Source: Elmis aenea
Taxonomy: Eukaryota > Arthropoda > Insecta > Coleoptera > Elmidae
Reading direction: 5' to 3'
Assembly: GCA_947652605.1 (NCBI GenBank)
Contig: OX393576.1
Location: 63,650,966 to 63,714,965, forward strand
Length of the DNA stretch: 64,000 nucleotides
Position 1 is the stretch's first letter. Each line of letters opens with the position of its first letter. The notes beneath the pieces are model-generated. The model was not told the origin of the DNA and ran no database searches. It worked only from the letters and a program-made list of their open reading frames with translations. A program made the translations under genes and the position numbers. Positions 59,601 through 64,000 of this stretch are shown here, piece after piece.

Positions 59601-60295
59601 CGTGCTCCAAATATTAACATTTATAAAAAAAAAGTTTTTTGATTAAAAAAATCGTTTTTAAAAACAAAGTTTTTATTTTATCGGATATGTAGAAGTTGCT
59701 CAAAAATAACAATATTTGACCCTAGCAAACATATGAAGTTAAATAAATGTTTAAAAAAACAAATTATTGATCTTTAAAGGTTGAAAAACAGATAAAAAGC
59801 GCGTTTTTTAAAAAATTGTACATAATAAACTGGAGCAGTGGAGCAATCAAAATTATGTGCTCCGGACTCCGCTCCTGCTCCGGGCAAAAACCCATTGCTC
59901 CGTGCTCCGCTCCAAACCCCTGCTTTTACTGTCCACAAACTAGTTCATTAATTGATTCGATAACTGCGGGAACAGCTGACTAACCCCATCTGCTGAATTA
60001 TCAGAAACTGTGCTGGAATGTGTTATTGATATTGCACAAAATCCTGATAGTCCATCGGATCGTACATAGCCTTGCTGGAACAGGCCTAGTATTTCATAGT
60101 TCAGTAAAACAAAGAAAAAAATATTTAAGGCTTGCCTCCATATTTTAAATAATTGCAGTTTTGTAATGTACTGCTTTTGTATACACATGCAGATGTGTAG
60201 TATGTATAATGAAGCTTTGTATTTGTTTACAGAAAGACGAAAATCTGCAGCAGGCAGCAGATATTTTGAAAAAGTGGAAATCGGGAGGAAAATAA
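53626..60295 (+). CDS. Kynurenine aminotransferase (kynurenine--oxoglutarate transaminase)
   Basis: PLP enzyme converting kynurenine to kynurenic acid; KYAT1/KYAT3 (CCBL) group. Exons 53626-53774, 53836-53986, 54043-54279, 54422-54671, 56226-56392, 56448-56634, 57970-58133 and 60233-60295 join in frame to 455 residues. Seen: [13 protein letters not shown] at the N-terminal arm, [10 protein letters not shown], the PLP Asp in ISDEVYEW, the Schiff-base Lys280 in [13 protein letters not shown], and the Arg of ENFVRYCF that binds the substrate carboxylate. The first 40 residues are rich in Arg, Ser and Leu without acids, a likely mitochondrial signal; Met33 would give a cytosolic form. Introns 4, 6 and 7 hold transposons totalling several kilobases. 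KYAT1 versus KYAT3 cannot be told apart here. Confidence 0.93.
54966..56182. mobile_element. Foldback element in aminotransferase intron 4
   Basis: TA-flanked, ends CAGGGCGGTTCGATGGGATT and its near-complement, with inner shared blocks (catgggtatctcggttaa; gaaaatgaatacatcaaccc-like) in opposite orientation throughout. Its right end is only 43 bp from the exon 5 acceptor at 56226. The family also occurs, truncated, at 61463. Confidence 0.9.
56660..57372. mobile_element. Foldback element in aminotransferase intron 6
   Basis: TA-flanked, ends CAGGGTGTCCCAGCCAA and TTGGCTGGGACACCCTG. The arms share tacgaattattcgatagct-type sequence and an inner repeat of the terminal motif (about 56832 and 57185). 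A piece of the same family is inside the brahma intron 11 composite. Confidence 0.85.
57537..57767. mobile_element. Small hAT-type MITE rich in TATCGA
   Basis: Ends AGGGGTGGGCGAT and ATCGCCCACCCCT. The interior repeats ttttcgatatatatcga several times on the right side. About 230 bp, no coding capacity. Confidence 0.75.
58266..59438. mobile_element. Foldback element in aminotransferase intron 7, right end lost
   Basis: Left end CAGGGTGTCCCGGTTATAG preceded by TA. The arms are inverted over more than 500 bp (shared gtaaacggttagagatacag against its complement near 59390; tcataaattattatgaaatt at the centre). The right terminus stops after cacgataac, about a dozen bases short of a full end, next to the following element. 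Confidence 0.85.
59449..60085. mobile_element. hAT-like element with a second element inserted at its centre
   Basis: Outer ends GTTCCAGCA and TGCTGGAAC; the outer halves are complementary (atgaactaattgg...; ...ctagttcat). The middle is occupied by the element at 59531-59925. No target duplication could be identified. Confidence 0.6.
59531..59925. mobile_element. Inner MITE with CAGGGGTTTGGAGC ends
   Basis: Inverted ends GCAGGGGTTTGGAGC and GCTCCAAACCCCTGC with repeated tgctcc/ggagca motifs next to both ends. Lies exactly in the centre of the outer palindrome. No coding capacity. Confidence 0.8.
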
Positions 60296-60386
60296 CTAGA
60301 ATCAATTTTAAAAATTTATTAGCAGAGTTATATAAATTCTATGTATTAAAAATATTTTAAAATATATTTTTTGACCATAAAAATAA

Positions 60387-62923
60387 CTACGTTCCGAAAT
60401 CTCCTCGCAGCCACCTCTTGGCATCTCTGGTGTCATTCCCGTATGTTTTTCCAAACCTGTTAATGCACATACATTTTTTACTTTAGGAAAGGCGAGACGT
60501 TCGTAGACTTACCTAAATATTGCACCAGGAATGTGGCCGGCATAATTTGGAAGCTGCCCGACGTGTCTGTGGTAAATTTCCGAGGGTTGGATAAGCAGTG
60601 GAGGATCAGGACGGCTAACAGTAACAGGCGACCACTCGGTACTTAATCTCTTGCGATAATTGGCTGTGAAATCGCACAGCGCGCTGTTGGTCATCGCCTG
60701 ATTCGGCGCTCCAAACGACGCATATCCAAATGGCACATGGCCAGCAAAATCTGTACGTAAACGATTTTTAATTAATCCAATTATTTACTGCGACCTAACT
60801 TACTGTATTTTTGTTGTTGCACAAATGAATTATAAATTTTTTCATTCATGGTTCTAAATTTCGCGATATGTGTAATTTTGTTAGCAAATTGACATAATTT
60901 TTAATTGTCTTGTAAGCACAGAATACTATGCTTGATTGGCAAATGAGAAAAGTGTGAGCGGCAAGGCCTTCTTGCTCGTTTAAATTTGTAAACTACATTT
61001 TCATACCTTTTTTCAGGAATTTTTCGGGGTTGGCGTTGTTCATGAAGTATGGACTCTCGGAATGATCGGGCGGCGAAAGAGGGGGCTCCTCGACTGGGTA
61101 ATTTCGCATGATACCAGCACATTCGGGCCTTACAGCCAATAGGGGGAGTTTGAACTGGCTTTTTGTTAACTGTAAGTAGTTTAAGTTATAATTGCTCATT
61201 GCACGATTACAGTAAAAACAAACTTTGTAAATATATTATTAATTGGCTTATTTAAAATCACTTTTTTTTCCAAAGGATCTCTTGCTGAAATGCTAGACCA
61301 GTTTTAAGCAGGGTTGGGCAAAATTTGATTTTTATTTAAAAAATCAAAAATCATTGATTTAAATTAAAAAATGCACGAGTTTTTGATTTTTTTTGAAACT
61401 AGCCTGTTTTTCCTTTTTACTACTAATTTATTCATTATTCACCCTACATTATATCTTCTATACAGGGTGGTCCAAATTCGATGGGATTGCATGGGTATCC
61501 CGGTTAATATTTAAAATAGAGAAACGGTTAAGTTACCAAAAATGTGCAGTTTTTTGAGACAAACTCGGAACCGTTTTCAAAAATATTCTTTCATTTCCGG
61601 TTTTCGAGTTATTGAATAAAAAGTGTTTTTTCGTCATGTTAATAATGTGTCATATCTACGTTGTTGTTGTAAATATCAAAAATATTTATAAAGATTATTT
61701 TTAGATATTTTTATGTAAAATTTGATTAATGTTTATGTGACGTGTGACGTTGAATCGTGAAAAAAAAAGAACGTTTGATTTAAATCATGATTTTAATTTT
61801 AAAAAATCAGCTGATTTCATTCATGATTTAAATTACGCCAACACTGGTTTTAAGACTCGTTTGTTCATCATTAGGAATCTTGTTTACTATCAAAATAAAT
61901 AAGATTGCTACTGACAGAGAGATGATAGTCTTGATAGTGGTCTAGCATTTTTACAAAAGATCCTTTAAAAAAAATTTGCCTCATTTTAAATATATCTTAC
62001 TTCTCTGTCATCAAGATTTTTTGGATCCCATTTTCCGTCTTGTAATGCCCCCTGTCTTATTAACTGATTTAGAACAGCCATGTCTCTATTTTGCATTTGT
62101 TCAAATTCCGACAAAGCTTCAGTAGCTTGGACAGTGTATCGTTGTCCGAACATTCCATTAAGTCGAGGTACCAACCCTAGATCATAGCGAATTCATTAAC
62201 CTCATATTTTTCAAGTATCAATTACCTTCGTAGCCAGGAATAGTAGGATGTCTGTACACAGGATCTCCATGTTTAAATCTTGCATTTACGATATCAATAT
62301 CTCTTTGTGCTGGTCTAACAACCTAAAAAATTATTTTTGTATGATAGATTTCTGTACACGTTTGTAGGTAAACATATACAATACATTTTTTAATGTAAAT
62401 AGGTTTATTTAAAAATCACTTGTTTTTTAATGAGGAATAGCCTATGGAAACATTACACCAGGTTCAAGATTCTTATTTCTTCATCAGTAGCTGTGTTACT
62501 GATATAGTTGATATATTATCAATATAATAAAACAGTAAATAAAATTGTTTAAAAAAGATAAGACTGCTACTGATAAAAAGATCTTGAAATTGGTAGTTTA
62601 AGAAGAGAAATAAGTACCTTTACTTTCACTTTTTTACATGAATTAATAAATCACTTAAATATTTCAAGTGTTTATCAAAATACATACTTGGAAATCGTCA
62701 GCAGTTCGATCAGAAATTACTAACTTTTCGGCATGACTAACTGTTGGGTCCAGCAATAATTTATGTGTTGTCGTACCGTAGGTATCTCCGATACGGTATT
62801 TGTATTGGGGGCAAAAGCCAGTGTATCTGGAAGCTGGTGTTGATTAGAAATCAAAAAAACTATGTCAGCACCTTACCCTGGTACATAATGGGGACTTGGG
62901 GAAGCTACTAATTCCACAGACAT
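60387..62923 (-). CDS. CIMIP2/FAM166-family ciliary microtubule inner protein
   Basis: Family members bind inside doublet microtubules of motile cilia and sperm flagella. Minus-strand exons 62923-62877, 62826-62688, 62322-62226, 62176-62001, 61169-61007, 60750-60513 and 60456-60387 give 309 residues, close to FAM166A. The family motif of the form Y-x-P-G-Y-T/x-G, about ten residues, then G-x-x-Y-G occurs repeatedly: PHYVPGYTGFCPQYKYRIGD with TYG after it (from residue 12), VPRLNGMFGQRY, and LPNYAGHIPGAIFRFGKTYG near the C-terminus. Expression would be expected in the male germ line, an inference from the family. The stop codon is 92 bp from that of the aminotransferase on the other strand. 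A hAT-like element lies in intron 4. Confidence 0.82.
61309..61846. mobile_element. hAT-like element with perfect 8-bp target duplication
   Basis: Ends CAGGGTTGGGC and GCCAACACTG, flanked by GTTTTAAG at 61301-61308 and 61847-61854. Same family as the element at 21273-22221. The interior is interrupted by the truncated foldback element at 61463. Confidence 0.9.
61463..61725. mobile_element. Truncated foldback element nested in the hAT-like element
   Basis: Starts TACAGGGTGGTCCAAATTCG and follows the left arm of the element at 54966-56182 for about 260 bp, then stops; the right arm is missing. Confidence 0.75.
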
Positions 62924-63200
62924 ATTCACTTCGTAATTTTAGAAAAAAATTTAAACACGAAATTTTGCATCTAAATGTGTCTGTTAAATTTTGACATTTT
63001 AAAAATTCATATTATTGTCATAACATTGATCCAGAACAAATGGTGTAATAATGTGATAATTTGGAATGATTTGGAATTTCACATGAATTTTTTATTTTTC
63101 GAGATATTGGAAGAAACTAAACTCTGTCTTTTAAATTATTTCTGGCAATAGATTGTCCATAAGAATATTGTTTTATTACGATATTAATATTATTACTATT
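62924..63200. other. Upstream flank of the CIMIP2 gene
   Basis: Contains its promoter on the minus strand. No motif stands out. Confidence 0.35.
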
Positions 63201-63204
63201 TCCG

Positions 63205-63450
63205 CGGAGGTGGTCCCCTTTCGAATTCCTGTACTGCGACCTATTGGTCTATTGTACCCTCTGGTGATAGCCCCTTAAAGAAGTCCTGTGTTTTAGAAAA
63301 ACTCCAGGATTTTCTTTAAAGGTTGTTTTTCTTAAGTCTTCTTGGTTGGCTTTTTCCCTCCCTAGAAGTCTACGCCGATAGTGTGTGAATCCTTCACCCT
63401 GGCATATTACGTGAAGAGGAGTTTCTTCTTCTTCACTACATCCTCTTCAT
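63205..63450 (-). pseudogene. LINE-like retrotransposon relic, end of the polymerase ORF
   Basis: On the minus strand one frame reads EETPLHVICQGEGFTHYRRRLLG and onward to KTTFKENPGVFLK, resembling the ET.HIL.C segment and tail that end the second ORF of non-LTR retrotransposons (Jockey/R1 type). Stops occur at both ends and nothing of the reverse transcriptase remains in the window. Confidence 0.45.
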
Positions 63451-63604
63451 GAAATTTATTAAACTTTTTACTAAAGGTCTTTAGTGCTTATAGTCAATAT
63501 TTAGGCCATTAATTACGTGTAAGCCATTTGCCCTAATTTAAGAGTATCTTGATTATTTTCTTAAAGAATAGTTAACCAATCAACTTGCTGTTTTTTTTGC
63601 ATGA

Positions 63605-64000
63605 TCAACTGATTTCGACTATATACTTTAGATGAACAATTAATAAATACATTTCTTTGTTATAAAAAAGATGTTTCATAGTTATTATAGTTCTGTGTTT
63701 TGTCACAATTATTTATTTAAATTTAAAATATTGGGACTTTCCAAATTTGTGAATGCAATTTGCCTACTTTCCTTTTAGTTGTATATGTAGCTCTCATATA
63801 AGTAGTTAAAAAAGCTGTTTTTTATCTCATATTCAACTGATTTCAACTATATACTTCACATGAACAATTATTAAATATATTTCTTTGTTATAAAAAAAAA
63901 GTTTCATAGTTGTTGTGATATTGCATTTGTCACAATTATTTATTTAAATTATTGGGACTATCCAAATGTGTGCATGCAATTTGCTTACTTTCCTTTTAGT
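63605..64000. repeat. Two direct repeats, period about 228 bp
   Basis: A block beginning caactgatttc (63605 and 63833) and ending tttccttttagt (63779 and 64000) is repeated with scattered changes and small indels. The window ends at the end of the second copy, so the array may go on. Confidence 0.8.

Noticed and set aside
3133..60295. Kynurenine-pathway gene cluster
   Set aside because: The formamidases and the aminotransferase are separated by about 40 kb and nine unrelated genes; chance linkage is more likely than a functional cluster.

Overview
This is a stretch of an AT-rich insect nuclear genome, probably a beetle (the order is an inference from the genes and repeats, not proven). It carries intron-containing genes with GT-AG splice sites. 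I could assemble twelve protein-coding genes exon by exon, and reading frames join correctly across every intron. They are two tandem kynurenine formamidases, a probable augmin subunit (HAUS7-like), the SWI/SNF ATPase brahma with an inositol monophosphatase nested antisense in its first intron, a divergent PKA catalytic subunit, LRRC20, a DNTTIP2/Fcf2 rRNA-processing factor, an HSD17B8-type dehydrogenase, endonuclease G, Raf kinase, a kynurenine aminotransferase and a CIMIP2/FAM166-type ciliary microtubule protein.

Layout. 1-2.9 kb: transposon relics, including a foldback element and a broken FLYWCH-type gene. 2.9-14.5 kb: a 2.2-kb segment carrying a complete kynurenine formamidase gene occurs twice in the same orientation; the copies are separated by relics (one with a decayed pogo-like transposase) and the second is expanded by insertions in its introns. 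14.6-15.8 kb: HAUS7-like gene (-), head to head with brahma. 16.8-36.0 kb: brahma (+, 20 coding exons), with the nested antisense gene, a 24-copy 47-bp minisatellite at one splice donor, and several kilobases of nested DNA transposons in introns. 36.7-40.6 kb: PKA-like kinase (-). 41.6-52.1 kb: compact block LRRC20 (+), DNTTIP2 (+), HSD17B8 (-), EndoG (+), Raf (+). 53.6-60.3 kb: kynurenine aminotransferase (+), with large transposon insertions in three introns. 60.4-62.9 kb: CIMIP2 gene (-). The last kilobase holds a LINE-like relic and a short tandem duplication.

Functional links. The formamidases and the aminotransferase act in the same kynurenine pathway but are about 40 kb apart, so this is probably chance. 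HSD17B8 and EndoG both have mitochondrial roles and are divergent with only 226 bp between start codons. LRRC20 has two homologous alternative first exons, each behind its own TATA box.

Mobile DNA. Two groups dominate: foldback elements ending in CAGGG/CCCTG and flanked by TA, and hAT-like elements with 8-bp target duplications. The most unusual structure is the brahma minisatellite: its repeat unit contains the exon's own splice donor directly after a sequence resembling a splice acceptor, giving 24 tandem copies of something that looks like a recursive splice site. Exon coordinates below are from reading the sequence; no alignment or transcript data were available.
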